A stretch of DNA of 64,000 nucleotides, taken from positions 1,155,835-1,219,834 of the forward strand of contig NZ_FYDG01000001.1 in NCBI RefSeq assembly GCF_900187365.1, written 5' to 3'. The position numbers and the translations under genes are program-made. The notes under the pieces are model-generated. The model had not been told where the DNA came from. It searched no databases and was given only the letters and a program-made list of their open reading frames with translations. Positions 43,590 through 52,066 of the stretch are shown here, piece after piece. Position 1 is the stretch's first letter; the number at the start of each line of letters is the position of its first letter. The stretch comes from Rhodoblastus acidophilus (GTDB taxonomy: Bacteria > Pseudomonadota > Alphaproteobacteria > Rhizobiales > Beijerinckiaceae).

Positions 43590-44257
43590 GGCCGGGATTC
43601 CGGCCGGCCGAGCCGATAGCCCAGCCCGCGCACGGTCTCGATGACCTGGGCGCCGAGCTTGCGCCGGAGACGCCCGACATAGACCTCGATGGTGTTGCTC
43701 TCGACCTCGGCGTCGAACGAATAGAGCCGCTCCTCCAGTTGCGTCTTGGACATCAGCTGGTTGGGCCGCTGCACGAACGCTTCGAACAGCGACCATTCGC
43801 GCCGCGTGAGCTGGATCGACTTGCCGGCGCGACGGATCGAACAGCCGGCCAGGTCGATTTCGAGATCGCCGTGCGTGACCAGCGGGTTGGGGTTGCCAGA
43901 ATAGCGGCGCGACACGGCGCGGATGCGCGCGGACAATTCGTAGAGGTCGAACGGCTTGATCAGGTAATCGTCGGCGCCGGCGTCGAGCGCGGCGATGCGG
44001 TCGGAAATCTGGTCGCGCGCGGTGAGCACGATGCACGGCGTGGCGTCGCCGGCCTGACGACGGCTTTTCAGGAAATCGAGGCCGCGCCCGTCGGGCAGAG
44101 TCAGGTCGAGCAACACCAGCTCGAAGGCGGCGGAGACGATGGCGGCGCCCGCGTCGTCGAGCCGGCTGGCCCAATCGACCGAATGGCCGTCGTCCCGCGC
44201 CTGATCGCGCACCGCCGCGCCCAGGACGACATCGTCTTCGACCAACAGAATGCGCAT
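43586..44257 (-). CDS. OmpR-family response regulator, QseB/PmrA-like
   Basis: 223 residues from the ATG at 44257, GGGGAG upstream. Receiver with EDD (7-9), phospho-acceptor D51 (LLDLTLPDGRGLDF) and YLIKPF; winged helix with LTRREWSLFEAFV and EVESNTIEVYVGRLRRKL. Translationally coupled to its kinase. Divergent from a small PepSY gene, whose promoter region has a direct repeat (44321-44337) that this regulator may bind. Confidence 0.94.
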   Translation of the reverse strand: MRILLVEDDVVLGAAVRDQARDDGHSVDWASRLDDAGAAIVSAAFELVLLDLTLPDGRGLDFLKSRRQAGDATPCIVLTARDQISDRIAALDAGADDYLIKPFDLYELSARIRAVSRRYSGNPNPLVTHGDLEIDLAGCSIRRAGKSIQLTRREWSLFEAFVQRPNQLMSKTQLEERLYSFDAEVESNTIEVYVGRLRRKLGAQVIETVRGLGYRLGRPESRP

Positions 44258-44320
44258 GGGCTCCCCGCTCGAAATTCGCCGCCAATCTACTATAAGGCGA
44301 GCGGTTTTTCTTGCGCGGAC

Positions 44321-44353
44321 GTTCAGGCGGCCGTCAGCACCGCGCCCTATCCT
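44321..44353 (+). promoter_or_regulatory. Direct-repeat box and -10 element upstream of PepSY gene
   Basis: GTTCAG-GCGGC-CGTCAG (44321-44337), two hexamers with an 11-base period, then ten bases and TATCCT (44348-44353). This is the arrangement of PhoP/PmrA-activated promoters, where the box replaces the -35. The same hexamer pair stands before the other PepSY operon. Confidence 0.5.
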
Positions 44354-44380
44354 GCCGCCAACAGGAAGGATATTCCGTTG

Positions 44381-44689
44381 ATGCGTCGTGCGTTTCTCGC
44401 CCTTGTCTTGGCCATCGCCTGCGCCGGCTCCGCCGCGGCGCATTATTGCGCGGCGCCCCTGGCCGACTGGCAGCCGCGCGAGGCGCTGCAGAAGAAGCTG
44501 GAGACGGACGGCTGGAGCGACATCGCCATTCGGATCGAGGACGGCTGTTATCTGGCGCACGCCTCCAACGCGCGCGGCGAGCGCCTGCATGGCAAGTTCG
44601 ACCCGGTGACGCTGGCGCCGCTGCCGGGCGGAGGCCACCATCACGACGGCGACGGAGACGACAGCCCGTTCCACCCGGACCACGAGTGA
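44381..44689 (+). CDS. Small exported PepSY-like protein
   Basis: 102 residues from the ATG at 44381, AGGAAGGA upstream; the longer open frame (to 43235) is antisense to the kinase genes and rejected. Signal peptide ending AGSAAAHYC, then WQPREALQKKLETDGWSDIAI and IEDGCYLAHASNARGERLHGKFDPVT, a PepSY-like half-domain, and a His/Asp-rich metal-binding-looking tail (GGGHHHDGDGDD). Probably periplasmic modulator or sensor partner of the divergent two-component system. Confidence 0.82.
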   Translation: MRRAFLALVLAIACAGSAAAHYCAAPLADWQPREALQKKLETDGWSDIAIRIEDGCYLAHASNARGERLHGKFDPVTLAPLPGGGHHHDGDGDDSPFHPDHE

Positions 44690-44782
44690 CCCCGCCCGTC
44701 GCCGCGCGCGGCGGCGTTAACCTTGACCTCAGCAAGACAGCGGCCCGCGCGGCAAAGTGAAGAATTGCGACATTAGCGCGGC

Positions 44783-44811
44783 TTGACATATTGGCGCCCT
44801 AAACCTTAACA
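44783..44811 (+). promoter_or_regulatory. Probable sigma-70 promoter
   Basis: TTGACA, 17 bases, TTAACA; the -35 is a perfect match. Would serve the small membrane protein gene that follows. Confidence 0.5.
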
Positions 44812-44871
44812 GGAATTAACGCCTCTCCTGCGTCATCCATGAGTCGAAAGCTCATAAGGAACGAACGGCAG

Positions 44872-45057
44872 ATGTCTCACGCATTCTTTTTTCTTCTGGT
44901 GTCAGCAATTTGGATCGAAGCCGCCCGCATTCTGCGCGCGGCCGAGGAGGAGGGCGTCCTGATGCAGGGCCTCGTGTTCCTCGCCGGGCCGTTCATCTGT
45001 CTTTACATATTCGTCGCGTCCTGCATGTCCTGCTTCCAGGAACTGGACGACGCCTGA
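44872..45057 (+). CDS. Small membrane protein (61 aa)
   Basis: ATG at 44872 with AAGGA about 12 bases upstream; an ATG at 44839 would add 11 residues. Two hydrophobic segments (AFFFLLVSAIWIEAARIL and GLVFLAGPFICLYIFVASC) joined by a charged AAEEEG turn, ending QELDDA. No family recognised. The promoter just upstream supports a real gene. Followed by dusA after 157 bases. Confidence 0.55.
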   Translation: MSHAFFFLLVSAIWIEAARILRAAEEEGVLMQGLVFLAGPFICLYIFVASCMSCFQELDDA

Positions 45058-45214
45058 GCGCGCGTTCGGCTTGGCCCGAAGCGCCGGATTCCCGGTGGAC
45101 GATCGGACGCCCTCGCCTTAGTGTGCGCCGCGCGCGACAGGCCGCGGCGGCCGACAGGCCAAGGAAGGCCAGCGCAAGCCGCTCCGCGCCCGCCCCGAAC
45201 CGCCAAGGCCCCAC

Positions 45215-46270
45215 GTGAAGCAACAGACGGACACGCCTGAAAAACCTGACGATTTCAGCCCGTGGCGGTTCTGCGTCGCCCCGATGATGGAATGGTCCGA
45301 TCGGCATTACCGCGTGCTGGCGCGTCTGCATTCGCGCCACGCCCGGCTTTATACGGAAATGGTCACCTCCGCCGCCGTCATCCACGGCGATCGCGACCGC
45401 CTGCTCGGTTTTGACGCAAGCGAACATCCGCTCGCCGTGCAACTGGGCGGAAGCGACCCCGACGAACTCGCGCGGGCCGCGACTATCTGCACCGACTATG
45501 GCTATGACGAAATCAATCTCAATGTCGGCTGCCCCTCCGACCGGGTGCAGAACGGCGCGTTCGGCGCCTGCCTGATGCGCGAGCCCGATCTGGTGGCGGC
45601 GTGCGTCGGCGCCATGAAGGCGGCGGTCGCGCTGCCCGTCACTGTGAAATGCCGCATTGGCGTCGACGACCAGGAGCCGCGCGCCGCCCTGTTTGAGATC
45701 GCCGAAAAATGCGTCGCGGCGGGGGTGGACGCGCTGATCGTCCATGCGCGCAAAGCCTGGCTCAAGGGGCTGTCGCCGCGTGAAAACCGCGACGTTCCCC
45801 CGCTCGACTATGCGCTGGTGCATGAGTTGAAGCGCGCCCTGCCCGCCACGCCCGTCGCCATCAACGGCGGTTTGGAGACTTTGGCGGCCTGTCGGGCGCA
45901 ACTTGAGGGTCTGGACGGCGTCATGGTCGGGCGCGCCGCCTATCACGACCTCTCGCAATGGATCGACGTCGACCCCGACCTGTTCGGCGCGGCGGCGCCG
46001 CACCCCGATTCCCGCGCGGCGGTGGAGGCGTATCTGCCCTATGTCGAACGCAAGCTCGGCGAGGGTGCGCGTCTCGCCGACATCACCCGCCACATGCTCG
46101 GCCTGTTCGCGGGGCGGCCGGGCGCCCGCGCCTTCCGCCGCCATCTCGCCACCGAGGCGGTGAAGCGCGGCGCCGGCCCCGAGGTGGTGCGCGACGCCCT
46201 GCGCGCGCTCGACCGGACCTGGCGCGACTTTGCGGAACCCGCCGCTGAGGAAGCGCGCGATTCCGCTTAG
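45215..46270 (+). CDS. dusA: tRNA-dihydrouridine synthase A
   Basis: 351 residues from a GTG at 45215. FCVAPMMEWSDRHYRVLAR is the DusA start, NLNVGCPSDRVQNGAFGACLM holds catalytic C106 and FMN/tRNA contacts, VKCRIGVDD and LIVHARKAWLKGLSP follow. Reduces uridine 20/20a in tRNA D-loops with FMN and NADPH. Normal length. Followed by an inverted repeat (46271-46296) that may end transcription. Confidence 0.96.
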   Translation: MKQQTDTPEKPDDFSPWRFCVAPMMEWSDRHYRVLARLHSRHARLYTEMVTSAAVIHGDRDRLLGFDASEHPLAVQLGGSDPDELARAATICTDYGYDEINLNVGCPSDRVQNGAFGACLMREPDLVAACVGAMKAAVALPVTVKCRIGVDDQEPRAALFEIAEKCVAAGVDALIVHARKAWLKGLSPRENRDVPPLDYALVHELKRALPATPVAINGGLETLAACRAQLEGLDGVMVGRAAYHDLSQWIDVDPDLFGAAAPHPDSRAAVEAYLPYVERKLGEGARLADITRHMLGLFAGRPGARAFRRHLATEAVKRGAGPEVVRDALRALDRTWRDFAEPAAEEARDSA

Positions 46271-46296
46271 GCGTTAAGGCGGCGTTTGCTTAACGC
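46271..46296 (+). terminator. Inverted repeat after dusA
   Basis: GCGTTAAG-N10-CTTAACGC directly after the dusA stop. An 8-bp stem, but no T-run follows; could be a weak terminator or an operator for the pilin gene. Confidence 0.35.
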
Positions 46297-46399
46297 GCAA
46301 ATGGCCTGACGTTGGCGTGCGCTTTATGATTACGGATACGAGTTGCGCCTATAATATGAGAAACCGACGGACCACCGTCGCAAAACGTGCGGGGATGCG

Positions 46400-46561
46400 A
46401 TGCGGGTTCTTATCCGGTTCTGGCGAGACGACAGCGGCTCGACGATCACGGAATACGCCCTGATCGGCGGCTTCATCTCGGTTGGACTGATCGCGGCCTT
46501 CAACTCGATCGGCGCCAAAGTGAACAGCATGTTCCTTCCCATCGATAACGGCCTGAACTGA
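46400..46561 (+). CDS. flp: Flp-family type IVb pilin (53 aa)
   Basis: ATG at 46400 with GGGG just upstream. Starts MRVLIRFWRDDSGSTITEYA, then LIGGFISVGLIAAFNSIGAK and ends FLPIDNGLN. The G-S-T-I-T-E-Y-A context with Glu at the fifth position after the Gly is the Flp/TadA pilin signature, followed by the single hydrophobic helix. Normal length for Flp pilins. A TATAAT lies at 46350-46355 without a clear -35. No tad/cpa assembly genes are within the window, so it is an orphan copy here. Ends 13 bases from the convergent cobS. Confidence 0.85.
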   Translation: MRVLIRFWRDDSGSTITEYALIGGFISVGLIAAFNSIGAKVNSMFLPIDNGLN

Positions 46562-46574
46562 GGACGCCCACGGA

Positions 46575-47351
46575 TCAGGCGAGCGCGCCGGCGAACACGG
46601 CGAGCACCGCGATTTCGGCCAATTGCTGCGCGGCGCCCGCGACATCCCCGGTCTGACCGCCGATCATGCTTTGCGCCCAGGCGTTTAGCGCGCGCACGGC
46701 GAGGCCCGCGCACAATAGCGCCAGCGCGCAGGCGGTGAGCGAGAACCCCGCCAGCAGCGGCGTCGCGGCGAAGCCGAGCGTCACCAGCAGAACCTCGCGT
46801 CCCTGCGCGCGACTCAGGGCCGCCGCGCGGCCCAGCCCGTCGCTCCGCGCCGGCGGCAACAACACCACCGGCGCCAGGCAAGCGGCGCGCGAGATCGCGC
46901 CGGCGGCGACCACGACGACCAGCGCCCGCGCCGGCGCGGCGGAGAGCGCCGCGAGCGCCGCGACGCGCAGGCCGAAGGACAGGATCAGCGCCGCCGCGCC
47001 GAACGCCCCGATCCGGCTGTCGCGCATGATCTCCAGCCGCCGTTCCCGAGTATATCCGCCGCCGAAACCGTCGGCGACGTCGGCCAGGCCATCCTCGTGC
47101 ATGGCGCCGGTCACGAAAGCCCCCAAGCCGACGGCGAGCCAGGCGGCGACCTGGGCCGGCGCCCCCGCCGTCGCGCCGACGAACAGGACCAGCCCCGACA
47201 ACAACCCCAGCACGGCGCCGGCGAAAGGGGCGCGGCGCAGCGCGAGGCTGAAGGCCGGGCCGCTGAAGGCCGCGGCGCCGGGGCGGAGCGGAATCGGCAG
47301 ACGCGAGAAAAACCGCAGCGCCTCCGCCGTTTCGTCGATCAGGCCGATCAC
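46575..47351 (-). CDS. cobS: Adenosylcobinamide-GDP ribazoletransferase
   Basis: 258 residues from a GTG at 47351 overlapping the DUF971 stop. Polytopic membrane protein with HEDGLADVADGFGGG, the CobS/CobV signature, and RDSRIGAFGAAALIL. Joins alpha-ribazole to adenosylcobinamide-GDP, the last step of cobalamin assembly. The B12-dependent methylmalonyl-CoA mutase is also in the window. The partner gene before it is DUF971, not another cob gene. Confidence 0.94.
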   Translation of the reverse strand: MIGLIDETAEALRFFSRLPIPLRPGAAAFSGPAFSLALRRAPFAGAVLGLLSGLVLFVGATAGAPAQVAAWLAVGLGAFVTGAMHEDGLADVADGFGGGYTRERRLEIMRDSRIGAFGAAALILSFGLRVAALAALSAAPARALVVVVAAGAISRAACLAPVVLLPPARSDGLGRAAALSRAQGREVLLVTLGFAATPLLAGFSLTACALALLCAGLAVRALNAWAQSMIGGQTGDVAGAAQQLAEIAVLAVFAGALA

Positions 47352-47701
47352 CGCGACAGCCCCTGCGCGGCGAGGTCTTCGAGATAGGCGCGCCAATGCG
47401 CCTCCTGATCGAGGCTCAACTCGCGCAGGTAATCCCAGGTGTAGAGGCCGGTGGCGTGGCCGTCGTCGAAGATCAGTTTCAGAGCGTAATTGCCGACCGG
47501 TTCCACGCCGGCGATGCGGACCCCCGCCTTGCCCGAAACCGTCTGGCCGCCCTGCCCGCCATGGCCGCGCGCTTCGGCGCTCGGCGTGAGCACGCGCAAA
47601 TATTCGGCCGGCAAGGCATAGGCTTCGCCCGGTCCGTAGATCAGATGCAGGACGGCGCCGGCGTCGGAGAGGCGGATTTCATCGGGGATGCGCTGGCCCA
47701 T
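47348..47701 (-). CDS. DUF971 (gamma-butyrobetaine hydroxylase-like N-terminal) protein
   Basis: 117 residues. [32 protein letters not shown], written here across two strands of the fold, then [18 protein letters not shown] and [11 protein letters not shown] are the DUF971 pattern. Stand-alone DUF971 proteins are linked in other bacteria to Fe-S assembly, but the role is unsettled. Divergent from moaA, 67 bases apart; overlaps cobS by 4. Confidence 0.9.
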   Translation of the reverse strand: MGQRIPDEIRLSDAGAVLHLIYGPGEAYALPAEYLRVLTPSAEARGHGGQGGQTVSGKAGVRIAGVEPVGNYALKLIFDDGHATGLYTWDYLRELSLDQEAHWRAYLEDLAAQGLSR

Positions 47702-47768
47702 CGGGAGTCTCGTCGTTGTTTGCGCGCAAGATCCTGTTTCCCGCGCCTTCCTCGTCTATATAACAGGG

Positions 47769-48803
47769 ATGGGGATCGACGACGCAAGCATCAGCACAAC
47801 CAACCCGCCGCCGCTGGTGGACGGCTTCGCCCGGCGCATCGACTATATTCGCGTGTCGGTCACCGACCGCTGCGATTTTCGCTGCCAGTACTGCATGTCG
47901 GAGCAGGTGCATTTCCTGCCCAAGGCCGATCTGCTGTCGCTGGAGGAGCTTGAGCGGCTTTGCGGCGCCTTTGTCGCGCGCGGCGTGCGGAAAATCCGGC
48001 TGACGGGCGGCGAACCGCTGGTGCGGCGCGGCGTGCTGCAATTGTTTCGCGGCCTGGCGCGCCATGTCGAAACGGGCGCCCTGCGCGAACTGACGCTGAC
48101 CACCAACGGCTCGCAACTGGAGCGCTACGCCGCCGATCTCGCCGCGTGCGCGGTGAAACGGATCAATGTGTCGCTCGACACGCTCGACGCCGACAAATTC
48201 CGCGCCATCACCCGCTGGGGCGACCTGCCCCGGGTGCTCCGAGGCATCGACGCCGCCCAGTCCGCCGGCTTGCGCGTAAAAATCAACTGCGTGGCGCTCA
48301 GGGGAATCAACGAGGACGATGTCGTCGGCCTGACCGCATGGGCGCATGGGCGCGGCATGGACATGACCTTCATCGAGGCCATGCCGCTCGGCGAGGACGC
48401 CGCCGACAATATCGCGCATTTCCTGCCCCTGGGCGAGGTTGCAGCGCGGCTGGCCGAGCATTTCTCGCTGGCGCCGTCTCGCCATTCGACAGGCGGCCCC
48501 GCGCGCTATTTCGATCTCGCGGAAACCGGGGGACGGGTGGGGTTCATCACCCCGCTGAGCCATAATTTCTGCGAGACCTGCAACCGGGTGCGCGTCACCT
48601 GCACCGGCGAACTCTACACTTGTCTCGGCCAGGAGGATCGCGCCGATCTGCGCGCGCCGCTGCGCGCGTCCGCGTCCGACGATCTGCTTAACGCCGCCAT
48701 CGACAAGGCGCTGGCCGCGAAAAAGCGCGGCCACGACTTTGTGGCGCAGGCGCATGGCGTCCACGCGCCGCACGTGCGGCCCATGAGTTTGACGGGGGGA
48801 TGA
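47769..48803 (+). CDS. moaA: GTP 3',8-cyclase (molybdenum cofactor)
   Basis: 344 residues from the ATG at 47769; the frame opens earlier but without family match. Radical-SAM CxxxCxxC at C35, C39, C42 ([10 protein letters not shown]), [12 protein letters not shown], and the second Fe-S cluster [20 protein letters not shown]. Converts GTP to the cyclic precursor for molybdopterin. Ends at a bidirectional terminator; no other moa genes near. Confidence 0.96.
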   Translation: MGIDDASISTTNPPPLVDGFARRIDYIRVSVTDRCDFRCQYCMSEQVHFLPKADLLSLEELERLCGAFVARGVRKIRLTGGEPLVRRGVLQLFRGLARHVETGALRELTLTTNGSQLERYAADLAACAVKRINVSLDTLDADKFRAITRWGDLPRVLRGIDAAQSAGLRVKINCVALRGINEDDVVGLTAWAHGRGMDMTFIEAMPLGEDAADNIAHFLPLGEVAARLAEHFSLAPSRHSTGGPARYFDLAETGGRVGFITPLSHNFCETCNRVRVTCTGELYTCLGQEDRADLRAPLRASASDDLLNAAIDKALAAKKRGHDFVAQAHGVHAPHVRPMSLTGG

Positions 48804-48845
48804 CCGGACCGACGGAAACCGGGAAGCCGCGCTGAACCAGAAACA

Positions 48846-48875
48846 AAAAGCCCGCCGGCAAACCGGCGGGCTTTT
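48846..48875. terminator. Bidirectional Rho-independent terminator
   Basis: AAAAA, stem GCCCGCCGG / CCGGCGGGC (48850-48871) with loop CAAA, then TTTT. Serves moaA on the plus strand and the caspase-like gene (stop at 48881) on the minus strand. Confidence 0.9.
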
Positions 48876-48880
48876 GCGTT

Positions 48881-51427
48881 TCACTCAGGCCGTTGCTGCT
48901 CATGCGGCCCCGAATGGGCGGGCGCCCCGGCGCGGGGCGGCCCCGGAGGGGCGTGACGCGGCTCGGCCTGAGGCTCCGGCGCGGCATGGGGCGCCGCCAT
49001 GGGCGGCGGCGCATGACGCTCGGCAGGCGCCTCGCGAACCGACGCGGGGGGCGCGGCGGGACGCGGCGGCGCGGCCTGCATTTGCTCATGATGCGGCATG
49101 GGCGGCGCTTCGCGCACGGGCGCGGATTGCGGCGCTTCGCGAACAGGCGCGGTCGGGAGCGGACGAACCGCCGGCGCTCCGGTCGGCTCATTGCGATGCG
49201 GCGCGCTCCGCGAAGGCTCCGGCGCGGGTTGCGCCTCGCCCCGCACACCGCCAAAACCGCCCTGCGAATGACCCGCTCCCTGCGGCGCGCTCGGACGCGG
49301 CGCCTCGCTTTGCGGCTGGGGGCGGCTCGGCTGCTGCGGCGCGTCTCCGCGCACCCCGCCAAAACCACCCTGCGGCTGCGGAGCCGGAGTCGGCAGCGCA
49401 TGGCCCGCGCCCTGCGGCGCGTTCGGACGCGGCGCCTCGCCCTGCGGCTGCGGACGGCTCGGCTGCTGCGGCGCGTCTCCGCGCACCCCGCCAAAACCGC
49501 CTTGCGGCTGCGCGGCCGGCGTCGGCAGCGCATGACCCGCGCCCTGCGGCGCGTCGGGACGCGGCGATTCGCCCTGCGGCTGCGGACGGCCAGGCTGCTG
49601 CGGCCCGCCCTGCACGCCGCCAAATCCGCCTTGCGGCTGCGCGGCCGGCGGCGGATGACCCGCTCCCTGCGCCGCGTCGGGACGCGGCGCTTCGCCCTGC
49701 GGCTGCGGACGGCCAAGCTGCTGCGGCCCGCCTTGCACGCCGCCAAACCCGCCTTGCGGCTGCTGCGCCTGACCCGGCTGCTGCGGCCCGCCCTGCCCCG
49801 TAGAACCGCCCTGTGGCTGTTGCCCCGACGGCGGAAGCGGACGGCCATTCCCCGGCGGGAAGCCCGGACGCGGCGGCTCGCCCTGCGGCGGCTGCGGCTG
49901 GCCCGGCTGCGGCGGCAAAACGCCCGGCGCGCCTTGCCCGGCGAAACCCGGCCCCGGCTGCTGCGGAGGCGGCGGACGGCGGGCGTGGTCATCGTAATAT
50001 TGCTGCGCGGCGGGGTTCTGCATCTGCACAGGCGCCGGCGCGTGGAACAGGCCCTGGCGGACGGCGGGGATGGCGAACAGCAGCGGCGCCGCCGCGAGCG
50101 GCAACGGCAACAAGTTGCGCCGCGGCGGGGGCGGCGGCGGCGCATCGTAGAAGACGGGCGGCGGCAAAAACTCGACGCGCGGCGGCGGCGGGCCGTATTC
50201 CTCGTCGCTGAACTCGACATAGGGCCGACGGAAATAGACGGTCTCCTCCTGCGCCTCCCAGTCGGGCGGCGGCGGCGCGTCCTCGAACTCCACCTCGGCG
50301 AAGCGCGGCGGCGGCGCCAGCTCCGCGCGCAGGATCGTCAACCGGCGACGCGCGTCTTCGGCGTGCGGTCCGCGCGGATAGCGCTGCAGATAGGTCCAGT
50401 AGCTCTCGGGCGAATCGCCGGAGCGGGCGCGCCGCCAGGTGAGCGCCTCGCGCCGCACCGCGAGCAGCGCGCGCACCCGCGCCGAATACGCTGACTTGGG
50501 ATAGGCCGTGATGAATTCGGAATAGGCCGGGATCGAATCGCGCTCCAGCGCCGCCGAATAGGCCTGATCCACAGAATAGTCGCGGATCGGGCGGCTGCGC
50601 AGGTCGGGGAGCGCGGGCGTGGGCGGCGCGTTATTGGCGCGGGCGAACAGCGCGGGGGCGGCTGTGAGCTTCGATTCGTCCCAGGGAATCTGCGCGCCCC
50701 GCGTCTGCTCGGCGACGCGCAGGCGCACGCTGTCGAACACCTGATCGATCGGCATGCCGCCGCGCCGCATCATTTCGTTCAGCGCCTGGGCGTAGACGCC
50801 ATAGGCGCTGTTTTCCGGCGGCGCGACGCTGCCCGGCGCGGCGTTGAACGCGATCAATTCGCCGTTCGGCGGCTCGACCAGCGCCAGTCCGCCGGCCAGC
50901 GGCGCGCCTTGTGTGGCGTAGCTATTGGGGCGCGCGGCGTCGAGCACCACGATGCGCGCCTTCAACTGCATTTGCGACAGCGGCGCGAGATAGTCCGACA
51001 GACGCAGCGTCTCCATCGGCACATTGGCGGCGCTCTGCACGGAGGCGTCGATGGGCGCGAGATAGTTTTCGCCCTCGAACTGGATCGCGCGCCCGGCCAG
51101 ATAAATAAACACGGTGGCGTCAGGCCCGGCGGCGGCGGCCTTGTCGAGAAACTCCCGAAACGTCTTGCGCAGGCCGTCGTGGTCGAGATCGGCGGCGCCC
51201 GTGACGTCGAAGCCGGCGATTTGCAGCGTCTGGGCGATCAAACCAGCGTCGTTGGCGGCGGAACTGAGCGGCGCGTTGCGATACGCCGCCTCCCCGACAA
51301 CGAGAGCGATGCGGTTGCTCAGCGGCGCGGGCTGGGCGACCACCTGCGCGAGGGCGGCGAAAATGCCGCTGAGCGCGATCGCGCCCGCGGCGACATGAAT
51401 TTTGAGGCTTTTCGCCTTGCGCGTCAT
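48881..51427 (-). CDS. Caspase-fold (C14) pseudoenzyme with Pro/Gln/Gly repeat tail
   Basis: 848 residues, ATG at 51427 with GGAGGAATAA upstream. Signal peptide or anchor to about residue 32. Caspase p20-like domain 37-265: RIALVVGEAAYRNAPLSSA, ANDAGLIAQTLQIAGFDV, GENYLAP. The catalytic His motif (usually YSGHG) reads LAGRA (R113) and the Cys motif (usually DACR) reads DAAR (A165), so both dyad residues are missing. A tetratricopeptide-like helical stretch (about 290-370: YSVDQAYSAALERD, WTYLQRYPRGPHAEDA), a Pro-rich region with one hydrophobic segment (LLPLPLAAAPLLFAIPAV), then repeats. Probably a periplasmic or surface scaffold; catalysis is not expected. Confidence 0.88.
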   Translation of the reverse strand: MTRKAKSLKIHVAAGAIALSGIFAALAQVVAQPAPLSNRIALVVGEAAYRNAPLSSAANDAGLIAQTLQIAGFDVTGAADLDHDGLRKTFREFLDKAAAAGPDATVFIYLAGRAIQFEGENYLAPIDASVQSAANVPMETLRLSDYLAPLSQMQLKARIVVLDAARPNSYATQGAPLAGGLALVEPPNGELIAFNAAPGSVAPPENSAYGVYAQALNEMMRRGGMPIDQVFDSVRLRVAEQTRGAQIPWDESKLTAAPALFARANNAPPTPALPDLRSRPIRDYSVDQAYSAALERDSIPAYSEFITAYPKSAYSARVRALLAVRREALTWRRARSGDSPESYWTYLQRYPRGPHAEDARRRLTILRAELAPPPRFAEVEFEDAPPPPDWEAQEETVYFRRPYVEFSDEEYGPPPPRVEFLPPPVFYDAPPPPPPRRNLLPLPLAAAPLLFAIPAVRQGLFHAPAPVQMQNPAAQQYYDDHARRPPPPQQPGPGFAGQGAPGVLPPQPGQPQPPQGEPPRPGFPPGNGRPLPPSGQQPQGGSTGQGGPQQPGQAQQPQGGFGGVQGGPQQLGRPQPQGEAPRPDAAQGAGHPPPAAQPQGGFGGVQGGPQQPGRPQPQGESPRPDAPQGAGHALPTPAAQPQGGFGGVRGDAPQQPSRPQPQGEAPRPNAPQGAGHALPTPAPQPQGGFGGVRGDAPQQPSRPQPQSEAPRPSAPQGAGHSQGGFGGVRGEAQPAPEPSRSAPHRNEPTGAPAVRPLPTAPVREAPQSAPVREAPPMPHHEQMQAAPPRPAAPPASVREAPAERHAPPPMAAPHAAPEPQAEPRHAPPGPPRAGAPAHSGPHEQQRPE
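49245..49800 (-). repeat. Degenerate coding repeats of 36-44 codons
   Basis: Five copies centred on GGFGGV, marked by CCAAA at 49251, 49359, 49491, 49620 and 49743; spacing 108, 132, 129 and 123 bases, always a multiple of three. Each encodes a GGFGGV..GGPQQPGRPQPQ-type unit followed by PRPDAPQGAGH. Confidence 0.85.
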
Positions 51428-51689
51428 TTATTCCTCCGCGAATTGGCTTGTGCTGGACCTTACGACACTGCATCCCCGGGCGTGAACGCTTTTTGAACCA
51501 AAAGCGGCGCCATTGTGTTCCGCATCGGACGGAAACGCGCACGGATCGGCGGAATCGCCATTGCGCTCTTATCGTCAGCCCGAAACGGCCAAATTAGGGC
51601 CATTTCGGCATAATTTCCCGATCTTGCGATCCGGCTGCGCCAATCCGCGATTTTGGTTGTTCGATTTGCATTATGCTTCGCCGAGACGC

Positions 51690-51718
51690 TTGACGGCGAC
51701 CCTGGAGGCGCCTAAAGA
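51690..51718 (+). promoter_or_regulatory. Promoter of tRNA-Val
   Basis: TTGACG, 17 bases, TAAAGA, ending 23 bases before the tRNA 5' end. Confidence 0.55.
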
Positions 51719-51741
51719 GAGGCACCGACGTCACGGCGTCC

Positions 51742-51816
51742 GGGCGATTAGCTCAGCGGGAGAGCACACCCTTCACACGGGTGGGGTCAAAGGTTCGATC
51801 CCTTTATCGCCCACCA
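51742..51816 (+). tRNA. tRNA-Val(CAC)
   Basis: Full cloverleaf: acceptor GGGCGAT / ATCGCCC, D-arm GCTC-AGCGGGA-GAGC, anticodon stem CACCC / GGGTG with loop TTCACAC (anticodon CAC at 51774-51776), T-arm AAAGG-TTCGATC-CCTTT, encoded CCA. Reads GUG codons. Its 3' end is duplicated at 54624-54646. Confidence 0.97.
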
Positions 51817-51818
51817 TT
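51796..51818 (+). repeat. Proximal copy of 23-bp direct repeat (att-like), in tRNA 3' end
   Basis: From CGATCCC of the T-arm through CCACCATT, just past the tRNA end. Identical to 54624-54646. A 3'-tRNA direct repeat is the usual attachment site of tyrosine-integrase elements. Confidence 0.75.
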
Positions 51819-52066
51819 CCCCATATCCATATTTAATTGAAACGTTTTCGGCGACAGCTTCGGCTGGCTGTCTGAAAACGGCGGCACACACCGGGGCCGA
51901 CGAGTCGGCGGCAAGTGTCTGTAACCGTAGCGATTACAGTCGCGCCGATTGCCACACCTCGGCGCCACGCCAACCTGCCACAAAACGCCGAAAAAACAGG
52001 ATCGTGTCGGTTGCGTGGTGTAGTTGACTGTGGGCGCCGTCGTTTCCCTGGCCAGGCCGGGATGGG

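Noticed and set aside
43235..44380. Long upstream extension of the small PepSY gene frame
   Set aside because: The extension is antisense to the kinase and regulator. The signal peptide and ribosome-binding site place the start at 44381.
49245..49800. CRISPR-like spacing in the caspase-like gene
   Set aside because: The repeats are in frame within a coding sequence and degenerate at the protein level; spacer-like parts are also repeated.
48881..51427. Active bacterial metacaspase
   Set aside because: Both catalytic positions are substituted (H to R113, C to A165).
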